Part shown: positions 1-9,411 of the stretch, piece after piece
Position numbering within the stretch: position 1 is the first letter of the stretch
Layout: each line of letters begins with the position of its first letter
Assembly (NCBI GenBank): GCA_016212095.1
Contig: JACRHH010000025.1
Span: 1-64,000 of the forward strand
Source of the DNA: Nitrospirota bacterium
GTDB taxonomy: Bacteria > Nitrospirota > Thermodesulfovibrionia > SZUA-242
Reading direction: 5' to 3'
DNA: 64,000 nt
Program-made: the position numbers and the translations under genes
Notes under the pieces: generated by a model
What the model saw: the letters and a program-made list of their open reading frames with translations, nothing else
Databases searched by the model: none
Told to the model about the DNA's origin: nothing

Positions 1-1
1 G

Positions 2-2647
2 CGAAACATAGCGGTTGTCACCACGGCTGTGGCCAACGGCGATCTGTCGCAGAAGATCACGGTCGAGGCCAAGGGCGAAATCCTTCAGCTAAAGAACACC
101 ATCAACAAGATGGTGGAGCAGTTGAGCACGTTTGCCTCGGAGGTCACGCGAGTTGCCCGCGAGGTGGGAACCGACGGCAAGCTTGGCGGTCAGGCCGAGG
201 TTCCGGGCGTTGCCGGAACATGGAAAGACCTTACCGACAACGTGAATGCCATGGCGAACAATCTTACCAATCAGGTGCGAAACATCGCCAAGGTGACCAC
301 GGCTGTCGCAACAGGCGATCTGTCGCAGAAGATCACGGTTGAGGCGAAGGGCGAAATCCTTCAGCTCAAGGACACCATCAACACAATGGTGGAGCTGTTG
401 AGCACGTTTGCCTCGGAGGTCACGCGAGTTGCCCGCGAGGTGGGCGCGGAGGGCAAGCTTGGCGGTCAGGCGCAGGTTCCGGGAGTTGCGGGAACATGGA
501 AAGACCTCACCGACAACGTGAACATGCTTGCCGGAAATCTCACGTCTCAGGTGCGAAATATTGCCAAGGTGACAACGGCTGTGGCAACCGGCGACCTTTC
601 GCAGAAGATCACGGTTGAGGCGCAGGGCGAAATCCTCCAGCTCAAGGACACCATAAACACTATGGTGGATCAGCTTAACGGCTTCGCCTCGGAGGTGACG
701 CGAGTTGCCCGCGAGGTGGGAACCGACGGCAAGCTTGGCGGTCAGGCGGTGGTGAAGGGCGTTGCCGGAACGTGGAAGGAACTTACCGAGAACGTGAACA
801 TGATGGCGTCGAACCTCACCAGCCAGGTGCGAAACATCGCCGACGTGACGACGGCTGTTGCCAACGGCGATCTTTCCAGAAAGATCACGGCTGAGGCCAA
901 GGGCGAGATATTCCAGCTTAAGGACACCATAAACACCATGGTGGATCAGCTTAACGGCTTTGCTTCGGAGGTGACGCGAGTTGCCCGCGAGGTGGGAACC
1001 GAGGGCAAGCTTGGCGGTCAGGCGGTGGTGAAGGGAGTTGCCGGAACCTGGAAGGATCTCACAGACAATGTGAACGCCATGGCGAACAACCTTACCAATC
1101 AGGTGCGAAACATAGCGCTGGTCACGACGGCGGTGGCAAATGGCGATCTTTCGCGCAAGATTACGGTTGAGGCGCAGGGCGAGATACTCCAGCTCAAGGA
1201 CACCATAAACACCATGGTGGATCAGTTGAACGCGTTCGGATCCGAGGTCACGCGCGTTGCCAAGGAGGTGGGAATCGAGGGCAAGCTTGGCGGTCAGGCG
1301 CTGGTGAAGGGCGTGGCCGGAATCTGGAAGGAGCTTACCGACAACGTGAACATGCTTGCCGGAAACCTCACATCGCAGGTGCGCGACATTTCGAAGGTCG
1401 CAAGCGCAATCGCAAACGGAGACCTCACCAAGAAGATTACTGTTGAGGCGCAGGGCGAGATTCTGGAGCTGAAAACCACCATCAACGGCATGGTTGACAA
1501 CCTGAACACGATCATCGGCGACATCAACAACGTCATGGCGATTGTGGGCGAGGGCACTCTCACCCGAATGATCGATGTGGAGGCGATGGGCGAATTCGCG
1601 TCGATGGTAAACGGTATCAACAGCACCATCGAGAGCTTGCGGGGCATTGTCACCGAGCTGAAAGAGGCCGGAATCAACATAGGAAACGTTTCGCAGAACC
1701 TGCTCATGTCGGGGCAGGAGATGAATTCGATGGTCACGCAGCTTTCCGGATCGGTGGAGCAGATTGCCGACGGCGCCAAAACGCAGGCCCAGCAGATTGT
1801 CGAGGCTTCCAGGGAGAGCGAGGGCGTTGGCAAGACCGCCTCGAACACGCTCAATCAGGCCGAGGACATGAACAAGGTGGCCGAGGTGGCCAACAAGGCG
1901 TCGGTCGAGTCGTCGAAGGCCATGGAAGAGGCGATGAAAGTTACCGATCTGATGCTGGAAGGCTCTCGCGAGTCTGTCACAAGCATCGAATCTCTTAGCA
2001 AGAGCAACGAGCAGATTCAGGAGATTGTTGACGTTATCAGGGACATTGCCACCCAGACCAACATTCTGGCCATCAACGCCGCAATCGAGGCGGTTCGGGC
2101 CGGGCGGCAGGGCAAGGGATTCGCGGTGGTTGCCGAGGAGGTGAAAAAACTCTCCGCCGATAGCAAGTCGCAGGCCAAGAAAATATCCACGCTGGTGCAG
2201 TCGGTGCAGAAGGAGACGGCTGAAACCGTCACCACCATCAAGACCACCGCCGAAAACGTGAGGCTGGGCAAAAACACCATAGAGCAGACGTCCAAGGCGT
2301 TTGGCGACATAACGCGATCCATCGACGTCACATCGAAGACGGCCAAGGACATATCGGTGGCCGCCGCCGACCAGAAGAAGAGCATCGACGCTGTTTCGCA
2401 GAGTCTCGACAAGATCAGCGGCATTGCCGCCGACACATCCACTTCGAGCACGCAGGTGGCTGGAAGCGCCAAGCGGCTGTTGAACAGGATGCAGGAGTTG
2501 ACCAACACGGCCACCACGCTTGCCACCATGTCCGAGAAGTTGCAGCAGACGGTGGGCAAATTTGACGTTACCGAGGGACAGGCGGCAAGGCTGGCGGCTC
2601 CGTCCGCCGCGCGCAAGAGGCAGGCTGTTGCCGCGGCGGCACGGTAA
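2..2647 (+). CDS. Poly-HAMP methyl-accepting chemotaxis protein (5' truncated)
   Basis: This is a chemoreceptor whose signalling tip would bind CheA and CheW of the downstream operon. The frame is open at the window edge, so the N-terminus, including any sensor domain or membrane segment, is missing. The visible part starts with five 92-residue repeats plus a partial sixth, each beginning GDLSxKITVEAxGEI. Each unit reads as two HAMP modules, as in the HAMP arrays of Nik1/Os-1 kinases and Aer2-type receptors. A final divergent HAMP ([17 protein letters not shown]) leads into the cytoplasmic coiled coil. The hairpin tip is clear ([20 protein letters not shown] then [12 protein letters not shown]). 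The C-terminus is Ala/Arg-rich and shows no CheR-tethering pentapeptide. The repeats are very alike at DNA level, so copy number may vary. Function is secure; the stimulus is unknown. Confidence 0.93.
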   Translation, partial: RNIAVVTTAVANGDLSQKITVEAKGEILQLKNTINKMVEQLSTFASEVTRVAREVGTDGKLGGQAEVPGVAGTWKDLTDNVNAMANNLTNQVRNIAKVTTAVATGDLSQKITVEAKGEILQLKDTINTMVELLSTFASEVTRVAREVGAEGKLGGQAQVPGVAGTWKDLTDNVNMLAGNLTSQVRNIAKVTTAVATGDLSQKITVEAQGEILQLKDTINTMVDQLNGFASEVTRVAREVGTDGKLGGQAVVKGVAGTWKELTENVNMMASNLTSQVRNIADVTTAVANGDLSRKITAEAKGEIFQLKDTINTMVDQLNGFASEVTRVAREVGTEGKLGGQAVVKGVAGTWKDLTDNVNAMANNLTNQVRNIALVTTAVANGDLSRKITVEAQGEILQLKDTINTMVDQLNAFGSEVTRVAKEVGIEGKLGGQALVKGVAGIWKELTDNVNMLAGNLTSQVRDISKVASAIANGDLTKKITVEAQGEILELKTTINGMVDNLNTIIGDINNVMAIVGEGTLTRMIDVEAMGEFASMVNGINSTIESLRGIVTELKEAGINIGNVSQNLLMSGQEMNSMVTQLSGSVEQIADGAKTQAQQIVEASRESEGVGKTASNTLNQAEDMNKVAEVANKASVESSKAMEEAMKVTDLMLEGSRESVTSIESLSKSNEQIQEIVDVIRDIATQTNILAINAAIEAVRAGRQGKGFAVVAEEVKKLSADSKSQAKKISTLVQSVQKETAETVTTIKTTAENVRLGKNTIEQTSKAFGDITRSIDVTSKTAKDISVAAADQKKSIDAVSQSLDKISGIAADTSTSSTQVAGSAKRLLNRMQELTNTATTLATMSEKLQQTVGKFDVTEGQAARLAAPSAARKRQAVAAAAR

Positions 2648-2669
2648 ACGGTGAGGAAGGAGGTTTCTT

Positions 2670-3230
2670 ATGGCGGAAGCTGTTTTGCTGAGGGAAGATG
2701 CCGAAGCTGAGGAAATTGAGCAGGATCAATACCTTGTCTTCACCGTGAAGGGCCAGGAGTTTGGCGTTCAGGCCATGCGGATACAGGAGATCAACGCGAT
2801 GCAGGACATCGCCGAGGTTCCGAACGCGCCGCATTACGTGGAGGGCATTCTGAACCTGCGAGGAAGACTGGTTTCGGTGATAAATTTCCGCAAGCGTTTC
2901 GGGTTCGAGGCGAAGGAGCACGACGAAGACACTCGTATCATCATCATGGAGCACGCCGGTTTTCCGGTGGGCATCATCGTGGATATTGTGGAGGAGGTTA
3001 TCAAGATACAGGGCGAAAAGGTTCAGCAGATACCTCCAACCGCAACGTCGTCGCTTCCGGAAGGATACATAACCGGCGTTGGCCTTATGGACAACAGGCT
3101 GATTATTTTGCTGGACGCCGACAGGATTCTGAACAAAAGCGACATCCCCGACGCCTTGGCCATGAAGGATGTGATCGATAGCGTGCAGAAGACTGTTGCG
3201 GGTGGGAGTGAACGGCCCCCCCCTCAATGA
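2670..3230 (+). CDS. cheW: CheW adaptor protein
   Basis: This SH3-like scaffold protein couples the receptor to CheA. The 186-residue protein has the usual CheW core: QDQYLVFTVKGQEFGVQAMR, the IAEVPNAPHYVEGILNLRG strand pair, and a GVGLMDNRLIILLDADRIL end. An Asp/Glu-rich N-terminal stretch precedes the core. The ATG at 2670 follows a strong AAGGAGG site, 22 bases after the receptor stop. The last residues (RPPPQ) and the TGA lie inside a GC-rich palindromic repeat that recurs at 3705-3757, so the native C-terminus has been replaced by repeat sequence. Confidence 0.95.
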   Translation: MAEAVLLREDAEAEEIEQDQYLVFTVKGQEFGVQAMRIQEINAMQDIAEVPNAPHYVEGILNLRGRLVSVINFRKRFGFEAKEHDEDTRIIIMEHAGFPVGIIVDIVEEVIKIQGEKVQQIPPTATSSLPEGYITGVGLMDNRLIILLDADRILNKSDIPDALAMKDVIDSVQKTVAGGSERPPPQ

Positions 3231-3257
3231 GGGGGGCAGGCGAAGCCGGGGGGAGTT
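3216..3257. repeat. GC-rich palindromic element, copy 1 (left end truncated)
   Basis: A C-run, the spacer TCAATGA and a G-run form a hairpin, followed by CAGGCGAAGCCGGGGGGAGTT. About 40 bases are identical to the fuller copy at 3718-3757. The copy overlaps the 3' end of cheW and supplies its stop codon. The AACTCCCCCC left terminus seen in copy 2 is absent here. Confidence 0.85.
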
Positions 3258-3289
3258 AATAATATTTCATCGATATAAGGAGGTATCCC

Positions 3290-3658
3290 GTGGCCAGAGT
3301 GATTGTTGCGGACGACGCCGCGTTCATGCGCGGCTCGCTGGAATTTATCATAAAAAATGCCGGGCATGATGTTGCGGGGCTCGCCAAAAACGGCGAGGAG
3401 GCGATAAGGATGTATCAGGAGTTGAAGCCGGACGTTGTCATGCTCGACATCCTGATGAAGCAGACCGACGGACTCACCGCGCTCAAGGCGATCATGAACG
3501 CCGACCCGCGGGCGAGGGTTATCATGGTTACGGCGCTTGGGCAGGAAACCAAGGAAGACGAGGCGAGGAAGCTTGGCGCTACGGGATACATCAGAAAGCC
3601 GTTCAGGCAGCAGCAGATTATCGATGAAATAGCGAAGGTAATGCAGGAACTCCCCTGA
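3290..3658 (+). CDS. cheY: CheY-like single-domain response regulator
   Basis: This 122-residue stand-alone receiver is the likely CheA phosphotransfer target. The acidic pair is Asp8/Asp9, the phospho-acceptor is Asp53 (VVMLDILM), the switch Thr is in MVTALGQ, and the Lys is in YIRKPF. The usual Pro after the phosphorylation site (MPxxDG) is replaced, giving LMKQTDG. A GTG start at 3290 is chosen because AAGGAGG lies just upstream and MARVIVADD matches the family start. The stop lies inside the first of three 19-base tandem repeats, so the last residues (QELP) come partly from repeat sequence. Confidence 0.93.
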   Translation: MARVIVADDAAFMRGSLEFIIKNAGHDVAGLAKNGEEAIRMYQELKPDVVMLDILMKQTDGLTALKAIMNADPRARVIMVTALGQETKEDEARKLGATGYIRKPFRQQQIIDEIAKVMQELP

Positions 3659-3704
3659 AATGGGGAAACTCCCCTGAAATGGGGAAACTCCCCTGAAATG
3701 GGGA
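3648..3704. repeat. Three tandem 19-bp palindromic repeats
   Basis: The unit AACTCCCCTGAAATGGGGA occurs three times in a row without mismatch. Each unit is itself a small hairpin (TCCCC/GGGGA). The cheY stop codon is in the first unit. A fourth AACTCCCC immediately follows and starts the larger element at 3705. Confidence 0.93.
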
Positions 3705-3757
3705 AACTCCCCCCCAACCCCCCTCAATGAGGGGGGCAGGCGAAGCCGGGGGGAGTT
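3705..3757. repeat. GC-rich palindromic element, copy 2 (full length)
   Basis: The element is bounded by inverted ends (AACTCCCCCC on the left, GGGGGGAGTT on the right) with an inner hairpin CCCCCCTCAATGAGGGGGG. The right 40 bases are identical to 3218-3257. It lies between cheY and cheB. It resembles BIME/REP-type non-autonomous repeats and carries no coding capacity. Confidence 0.85.
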
Positions 3758-3790
3758 GAAAGTCGATCTCATCTGCTTGCCGGGAGCGCC

Positions 3791-4816
3791 ATGATACGTG
3801 TACTTGTTGTTGATGACTCCAGCTTCATGCGCAAATCCATCACCCATATCCTGCAGTCGGATCGTTCGATAGAGGTGGTGGCCACCGCATCGGATGGCGA
3901 GGAGGCCATACGGAAGGTCAAGCAGCTTGCGCCCGACGTTGTGCTTCTCGACATAGCCATGCCCTCCATGGACGGCCTTGCCGCGCTTACTCACATCATG
4001 TCGGAACGCCCTGCGCCGGTGCTTGTTTTAAGCGGGGTGAAGGACTCGGCCGCCGCGATCAAATCGCTGGAACTTGGCGCGGTGGATTTCATCAGGAAGC
4101 CGTCCGGTGTGATTTCCTACGACATAACGAAAATCGCGGGCGAAATCATCTTCAAGGTTAAGTCTGCCGCCGGAATCGACGCAAGGAAACTGGCCGCATA
4201 TCGGCATGTGGAACATTGTCTTGTAACCGCCGGGCCTAAAGGCGACTGCGAGATTGTGGTTATCGGCGCATCTACAGGCGGCCCGCGAGCCGTGGCAAAC
4301 GTGCTTTCGGGTATTCCGGCAACCATCAGCGCCGCGATTTTTGTGGTTCAGCACATGGCACCGGAGTTTGTTCCATCGTTTGCCGAAAGGCTGCGTTGGG
4401 TGAGCCCGCTGGAAGTATCGGTGGCATCCGACGACGATGAGCTTCTGCCCGGACGCGTGTTCATCGCGCCCGGCGGCATCGACGCCGCGCTGCTGCGAAG
4501 TGGCCGCCGGGAAGTGAGGGTGAGGCTGGGCAGGGTTGCCTCAACGCGGCATCCGGTTGCTCCGTCGGTGGATCATGCCATGGAATCGGCGGCAAAATGC
4601 TATGGCGCGGGTACGCTCGGCGTGCTTCTTACCGGAATGGGCAACGACGGCGCGAAGGGCATGAAGGCCATAAAAAACGCGGGCGGACACACGATTGCCG
4701 AGGATGAATCGACGTGCGTTGTGTTCGGAATGCCGAAGGCGGCGATAGAGGCGGGGTGCGTGGACGAAATTCTGCCGCTTGGTGATATAGCCGTGGCGAT
4801 TGCGGGAAGGGTGTGA
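3791..4816 (+). CDS. cheB: CheB protein-glutamate methylesterase
   Basis: This two-domain enzyme removes methyl groups from, or deamidates, receptor glutamates when phosphorylated by CheA. It is 341 residues long, the normal length. The receiver (1-120) has Asp9/Asp10 and phospho-acceptor Asp54 (VVLLDIAMPSMDG). The C-terminal esterase (about 153-340) shows the catalytic triad: Ser161 in GASTGG, His188 in VVQHM and Asp286 in TGMGNDG. The ATG at 3791 has GGGAG upstream. No cheR lies in the window, although the pair is normally needed, so cheR may sit before base 1. Confidence 0.95.
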   Translation: MIRVLVVDDSSFMRKSITHILQSDRSIEVVATASDGEEAIRKVKQLAPDVVLLDIAMPSMDGLAALTHIMSERPAPVLVLSGVKDSAAAIKSLELGAVDFIRKPSGVISYDITKIAGEIIFKVKSAAGIDARKLAAYRHVEHCLVTAGPKGDCEIVVIGASTGGPRAVANVLSGIPATISAAIFVVQHMAPEFVPSFAERLRWVSPLEVSVASDDDELLPGRVFIAPGGIDAALLRSGRREVRVRLGRVASTRHPVAPSVDHAMESAAKCYGAGTLGVLLTGMGNDGAKGMKAIKNAGGHTIAEDESTCVVFGMPKAAIEAGCVDEILPLGDIAVAIAGRV

Positions 4817-4825
4817 GGGGGATCC

Positions 4826-4900
4826 ATGCGGAAACCGGCTGTCCTTCTGCGGATTGTGCGGGAGGTCTTGGACGGCCCGACGGTGACAGGCGATGAGTGA
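4826..4900 (+). CDS. Possible 24-codon leader peptide overlapping the cheA start
   Basis: An ATG at 4826 sits 3-4 bases after GAGGGGGA, the best ribosome-binding site between cheB and cheA. The frame reads MRKPAVLLRIVREVLDGPTV then TGDE and ends with TGA at 4898-4900. The cheA ATG (4893) lies inside the last three codons of this frame, and cheA has no good ribosome site of its own. This arrangement suggests translational coupling through a short leader. No homology is recognised, and it could simply be non-coding. Confidence 0.4.
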   Translation: MRKPAVLLRIVREVLDGPTVTGDE

Positions 4901-6563
4901 AGACGGCGATGATGCGTACAAAATCGATCTGACGCAGTTCCTGCAAGACTATCTTGCCGACGCGCGGGAAGGCTTTCAGGAGGCGTTCGACGCGCTGCTT
5001 GCGCTTGACAGGGAGCCGGAGCGGGCCGAGTTTCTGGACGAGGTCTTCAGGGTGATGCACACGCTCAAAAGCTCGTCCACCATGCTGGAATTTACGGAAA
5101 TAGCCGAGGCCGCCCACATGACCGAAGACCTTCTGGACGGACTGAAATCACATATGCCGCTGGAGAAGGAGACGGTAGACCTGCTCATTGAGGCGGTGGA
5201 GAAGATCGAGGGCATGGTGCGGCTTCGGGCGCACGGCAAGGCCGATGAGTCCGCCTTCCGGGACGTGGCCGACAGGATGCGAGGCATCGTCTCCATTGGG
5301 CTGCCGCCCGGCGAACGGCATCGGGTTCCGGAGGGCGTCCGCCCCGGAAAAAGCGCGGCCACAAGGCGAGCCGCCGATATATCACTGGAAAAGGTTGCTA
5401 CTGTAAGGGTGCATACGAACCTGCTCGACAACCTGTTCAACATGGTTGGCGAGCTGATCATCACCAAAAACCGCATAGACAACATTGTTCAGGACATCGA
5501 GCGCAAAGACCTCAAAACCGCCATCTCAGACATGCGGCGCATTATCGACGTGCTTCAGGAAAACGTGTCGGTGGCGCGCATGGTTCCGGTTGACGAGATA
5601 TTCCAGAAGTTTCCGCGCATGGTGCGGGAACTGGCGCGGGAGCGCGGCAGGGATGTCGATCTGCTGGTTGAGGGAAACGAGATCGAGATAGACAAGGCGC
5701 TGATAGACGCTATAGGCGAGCCGCTTATCCATATGCTCAGAAACGCGGTGGATCATGGCATTGAACCGCCGGATGAAAGGCTGCGGCTTGGCAAGGAAGG
5801 CAGGGGGAGCATCCGTCTGGCGGCATCGAGAACGGAAAGCCACATACTTATCGACGTGGAGGACGACGGTTGCGGCATAGACGCGGCCAATATAAAGAGC
5901 CTTGCCGTTGAAAAGGGCTTTGTGAGCCATGAAGACGCAAATTCCATGCGCGAGCGCGATGCGCTGAACCTGCTGTTTCGGCCCGGCTTCAGCAGCGTCA
6001 GTAACGTGACCGACGTGTCGGGCAGGGGCGTGGGGCTTGATGTTGTGCTCACTTCGGCCAGAAAAATGGGCGGGCTGGTGGAAATAGCGACGAAACCCGG
6101 CAAGGGAACGCGCTTCACGCTGAAACTGCCGCTTACAACGTCGATTATCCAGACGCTTATGGTTGCGTCGGGCGGCTCTGTATTCGCTATTCCGTCCGAC
6201 ATGGTTCTTGAAACCACAGACATTTCTCCGGGCGACATCAAGGAAGTGGGCGGCGACAGGGTGATGAACATGGCCGGAAGGGTGATCCCGTTCATGCGCC
6301 TTGACAGCCTGTTGAACGCAAGAAACATTACCGGCGGAATATCGGGCTCCGTTGTGATAATCCAGATGGACGACAGGCTTGTTGCGCTTGGAGTGGACGA
6401 GGTGCTGAACCAGATGGAGAACATAATCAAGCCGTTCGACCCTATAGCCCGGAACTTCCGGGGCTTTTCCGGCGGGATAATCATGGGCGACGGGCGCGTG
6501 GCGCTTCTTCTGGACGTCCCTTCGCTCATCCACGTTGATGCGCTGAGGGCGGAGGGGTTCTGA
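4893..6563 (+). CDS. cheA: CheA histidine kinase
   Basis: This is the central kinase of the chemosensory pathway. It is 556 residues long and shorter than enteric CheA because no P2 (CheY/CheB-docking) domain is visible between P1 and P3. P1 (about 10-110) carries the phosphorylated His56 in MHTLKSSS. P3 dimerisation helices start around residue 165. P4 ATPase boxes are N (HMLRNAVDHGIE), G1 (DDGCGID) and G2 (SGRGVGLDVV). P5, the CheW-like domain, follows PLTTSIIQTLMV. The start overlaps a short leader frame and lacks a strong ribosome site. Chemotaxis genes surround it in one direction with short gaps. Confidence 0.95.
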   Translation: MSEDGDDAYKIDLTQFLQDYLADAREGFQEAFDALLALDREPERAEFLDEVFRVMHTLKSSSTMLEFTEIAEAAHMTEDLLDGLKSHMPLEKETVDLLIEAVEKIEGMVRLRAHGKADESAFRDVADRMRGIVSIGLPPGERHRVPEGVRPGKSAATRRAADISLEKVATVRVHTNLLDNLFNMVGELIITKNRIDNIVQDIERKDLKTAISDMRRIIDVLQENVSVARMVPVDEIFQKFPRMVRELARERGRDVDLLVEGNEIEIDKALIDAIGEPLIHMLRNAVDHGIEPPDERLRLGKEGRGSIRLAASRTESHILIDVEDDGCGIDAANIKSLAVEKGFVSHEDANSMRERDALNLLFRPGFSSVSNVTDVSGRGVGLDVVLTSARKMGGLVEIATKPGKGTRFTLKLPLTTSIIQTLMVASGGSVFAIPSDMVLETTDISPGDIKEVGGDRVMNMAGRVIPFMRLDSLLNARNITGGISGSVVIIQMDDRLVALGVDEVLNQMENIIKPFDPIARNFRGFSGGIIMGDGRVALLLDVPSLIHVDALRAEGF

Positions 6564-6602
6564 AGGAGATGAGTTGAATTGTTGACATTTCAGGAGGTCG
6601 TC

Positions 6603-7244
6603 ATGATTGAACGCTTTGCCGTATCAGAGGAACACATGGATTACCTGCAGGAAATGATGAATGTTGCCGCCGGTAACGCCGTCACGGCGTTTTCCCAGCT
6701 TCTTGAGTGTGATGTGGACATAGACATGCCGAACGTATTTGTTCTTCCGGCTACCGAGGCGATAAACGTTTTCAAAACCCCGGATGTTCCGGTCGTATGC
6801 GTTCGCATGGATCTGTTGGGCGATGTCAGGGGAAGGATATTTTTCGTGATTCCCGACGATCAGAAGGCAAACATGCTGGCACTTGCCCGAAATGCGCTTC
6901 CCGATCCGCTCAGGAAAAACCTGTCGCTTGAAATCAATGCGCTGGAGGAGATCGGCAACATCATTGTCGGCGTGTTTCTTACCGCAATTCACGACTTCAC
7001 GCGTCTGAACATCTGCCACACCGTTCCGGCTCTTGTCATCGACCAGATTCTTCCCATGATCGACGCCTCGCTTGCGGCCCAGGCCAATAAGGAAACAGCC
7101 GGAAATGTTCTGGTGGTCGAATGCGAATTCCAGTTGATAGGAGGGAAGCTCAAAACCGTGCTGTTCATGGTGATGGGCGGCGGAGCCATGGATGCGTTGT
7201 TCAACTCCATCGGCACTGCGAGGGCTCTGATCAGGGGCGAGTGA
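6603..7244 (+). CDS. cheC: CheC-family CheY-P phosphatase
   Basis: This protein probably dephosphorylates CheY-P or adjusts adaptation; it is 213 residues long. Two CheC active-site motifs (D/SxxxExxN, then 22 residues, then P) can be read. The first is DYLQEMMN followed after exactly 22 residues by Pro. The second is NALEEIGN, also with Pro after 22 residues but with Asn in place of Asp/Ser. The ATG at 6603 is preferred over an upstream TTG at 6579 because AGGAGG lies at 6592-6597. The TGA overlaps the ATG of the next kinase. Confidence 0.85.
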   Translation: MIERFAVSEEHMDYLQEMMNVAAGNAVTAFSQLLECDVDIDMPNVFVLPATEAINVFKTPDVPVVCVRMDLLGDVRGRIFFVIPDDQKANMLALARNALPDPLRKNLSLEINALEEIGNIIVGVFLTAIHDFTRLNICHTVPALVIDQILPMIDASLAAQANKETAGNVLVVECEFQLIGGKLKTVLFMVMGGGAMDALFNSIGTARALIRGE

Positions 7245-8947
7245 TGCCTGTGCGATTCCCGATCAGGACGGTTTTGATTACAGGTTTTTTGTCGGTAACG
7301 ATGACGACTGTTGCCTTGGGGCCTGTGATCGGGGGCGGGGACATCGCTTATGCCGGATTCGCCGCCTGGGCATGCGTGGCGCTGCTGATCTCGTTTGGCA
7401 TGGCAAGGTTTCTGGGCATCCTTGTGGCGGGGCGGCTGGAACATCTGAAACGTCTGGCGGACAGGTTTGCCGCCGGAAACATGAGTGTTCCGGATGGCAT
7501 GCTGCGCGAAAGCCGTATCTCGGAAATTGAGAAGCTGAATCTGGCGTTCACCGCAATGGCAGGAAAGCTGCAAGATGTGTTTATGCTGCTGGAAACAAGG
7601 ATCGTCGAGCGGAGGGTGGCGGATGAGAAGCTTATTCGCCAGAGCGGGATGCTCATGATCGCGTCGGACGCGTCCGCGTTTCTTTCAACCCTGCCGTTCA
7701 GCGAGAACATGTACGAGACGATATGCGACATTCTTGTAAACAGCTTCGGGATTCGAATGGCCTGGCTCGGCATTGTTCCGGAAAACGGCGGAGTGCTCAG
7801 CCCCGTGGCCCAGTCGCGGGGCGATAACGCGAACACGGCCAGGGACGACGCCGATTCCAAAAGCGCGCAGTTCATATGGGAAATTCTGGATGGCGACGGG
7901 CCGGAGGTCAGGGCGTCGAAAACAGGGACTCTTCAGGTCGTCAAGGACGCCTCTTCAGCAACCGGCTATTCAGGCGATTCGGGCTGGCGAGAGTGGGCCT
8001 TGAAAGCAGGCTACGGATCGGCGCTCTGCCTGCCGCTTGTTTCGCCGGGGCGCAGGATGATAGGCACGCTCAATCTTTACAGCGGTCAACAGAACTGGTT
8101 TGAACGCGAGAAGGTTGAACTCTTCAAGGTATTCTCAGGCAATGTGGCAAACGTAATCGTCATTCGATGGATGATCGAGGGCCTCGAAAAGAAGGTGTCC
8201 AGCAGGACGCAGGAACTGGAAGCCGCAATGATTCAGGCCGAGGAGGCCAACAGGGCCAAATCCGATTTTCTGGCAAACATGTCGCACGAACTCAGGACTC
8301 CGCTCAACTCGATCATCGGATTCTCGGAGCTGCTCCAGGACAGGCTTTTCGGGGAACTGAACGAACGGCAGGCGGAATATCTGAAAGACATCTACGACAG
8401 CGGAAAACATCTGCTCAGCCTGATTAACGACATTCTCGATCTGTCGAAGGTGGAGTCGGGCAAGATGGAGCTTGAACCGGGGATGCTGCCGCTTGAAGAC
8501 GTTCTCCATGCGGCGCTCACCATGCTGAAGGAAAAGGCGATAAGACACAGGATAGGCCTGACCCTGGAAATCGCGCCGGAAACCGGCGGCATCATCGAGG
8601 CGGATGAACGTAAGCTCAAGCAGATACTCTTCAATCTGCTCAGTAATGCCGTTAAATTCACGCCGGATGGCGGTAGCGTTGCCGTGCGAGCGCGGACAGT
8701 CGCGGGGGATTTTATCGAGATCGCCGTTACAGACACCGGCATTGGAATAAAACGGGAGGATATGGGCAGGTTATTCAAGGAGTTTTCGCAGCTTGAATCG
8801 GCATACACAAGACGGTACGAGGGAACCGGTCTTGGGCTTGCCCTCACGAAAAAGCTTGTGGAGCTTCATGGCGGCAGGATTTGGGTTGAAAGCGAGTTCG
8901 GCAAGGGCAGCAGGTTTGCGTTCACGATTCCGGCAAGGCGGGGGTAA
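7244..8947 (+). CDS. Membrane sensor histidine kinase with GAF domain
   Basis: The 567-residue kinase begins with two membrane segments (about 8-28 and 35-60), then a HAMP-like helix pair ([20 protein letters not shown]). A GAF-like sensor domain (about 140-300) follows, then a coiled coil, HisKA with phospho-His348 ([19 protein letters not shown]) and a HATPase_c domain with [18 protein letters not shown] and [14 protein letters not shown]. The start ATG overlaps the cheC stop (TGATG), which gives translational coupling. An upstream in-frame extension to 7121 runs inside cheC and is rejected. With no receiver attached, it probably signals to the two receiver proteins that follow. Confidence 0.9.
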   Translation: MPVRFPIRTVLITGFLSVTMTTVALGPVIGGGDIAYAGFAAWACVALLISFGMARFLGILVAGRLEHLKRLADRFAAGNMSVPDGMLRESRISEIEKLNLAFTAMAGKLQDVFMLLETRIVERRVADEKLIRQSGMLMIASDASAFLSTLPFSENMYETICDILVNSFGIRMAWLGIVPENGGVLSPVAQSRGDNANTARDDADSKSAQFIWEILDGDGPEVRASKTGTLQVVKDASSATGYSGDSGWREWALKAGYGSALCLPLVSPGRRMIGTLNLYSGQQNWFEREKVELFKVFSGNVANVIVIRWMIEGLEKKVSSRTQELEAAMIQAEEANRAKSDFLANMSHELRTPLNSIIGFSELLQDRLFGELNERQAEYLKDIYDSGKHLLSLINDILDLSKVESGKMELEPGMLPLEDVLHAALTMLKEKAIRHRIGLTLEIAPETGGIIEADERKLKQILFNLLSNAVKFTPDGGSVAVRARTVAGDFIEIAVTDTGIGIKREDMGRLFKEFSQLESAYTRRYEGTGLGLALTKKLVELHGGRIWVESEFGKGSRFAFTIPARRG

Positions 8948-9005
8948 GATGGTGTTGGAGGATTTTTCCCGATCTCCCATCCTGATTTCAGTGGGGTGAA
9001 TTGCG

Positions 9006-9371
9006 ATGAGAGCTAGAATTCTGGTTGTGGAAGACATGGACAAGAACAGAAAGCTGCTGGTGGCAATTCTCGAATATAACGGTTACGAGGTTGTTGAAGC
9101 ATGTAATGGCGCGGAAGGCGTGCGGGCGGCAAGGGATTACATGCCCGACCTCATCCTGATGGACATCCAGATGCCTGTGATGGGTGGAGTGGAAGCGATG
9201 AGGGCGTTAAAGGCCGCCCCGGACACATCCGGGATAAAGGTGGTTGCGCTCACATCGTTTGCAATGAAGGGCGACAGGGAAAAGTTTCTGGCAGAAGGAT
9301 TCGCGGATTACATCACGAAGCCGATAAACACGCGCGAGCTGCCGGAAACAATAAGGAAGCTGCTGGAATGA
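9006..9371 (+). CDS. Single-domain response regulator (DivK-like)
   Basis: The 121-residue receiver has the acidic pocket in VVEDMD, phospho-acceptor Asp53 (LILMDIQMPVMGG), the switch Thr in ALTSF and Lys in YITKPI. The sequence style (LMDIQMPVM, EGFADYITKPINTREL) is that of DivK/CckA-type relay receivers rather than motor CheY. It lies between a histidine kinase and a receiver-kinase hybrid, so it may pass phosphate between them. There is no output domain. Its start has AATTGCG and no strong ribosome site nearby. Confidence 0.9.
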   Translation: MRARILVVEDMDKNRKLLVAILEYNGYEVVEACNGAEGVRAARDYMPDLILMDIQMPVMGGVEAMRALKAAPDTSGIKVVALTSFAMKGDREKFLAEGFADYITKPINTRELPETIRKLLE

Positions 9372-9411
9372 GTTGAAGCGGGTGCGTGGGCAAGATTTTG
9401 AAGGAGAACGC

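Noticed and set aside
3648-3757. CRISPR-like array
   Set aside because: The 19-bp units are directly adjacent with no spacers, and no cas genes are present.
7121-7243. Longer N-terminus for the GAF kinase
   Set aside because: This part lies inside cheC in another frame. The ATG at 7244 overlaps the cheC stop and begins directly before the first membrane helix.
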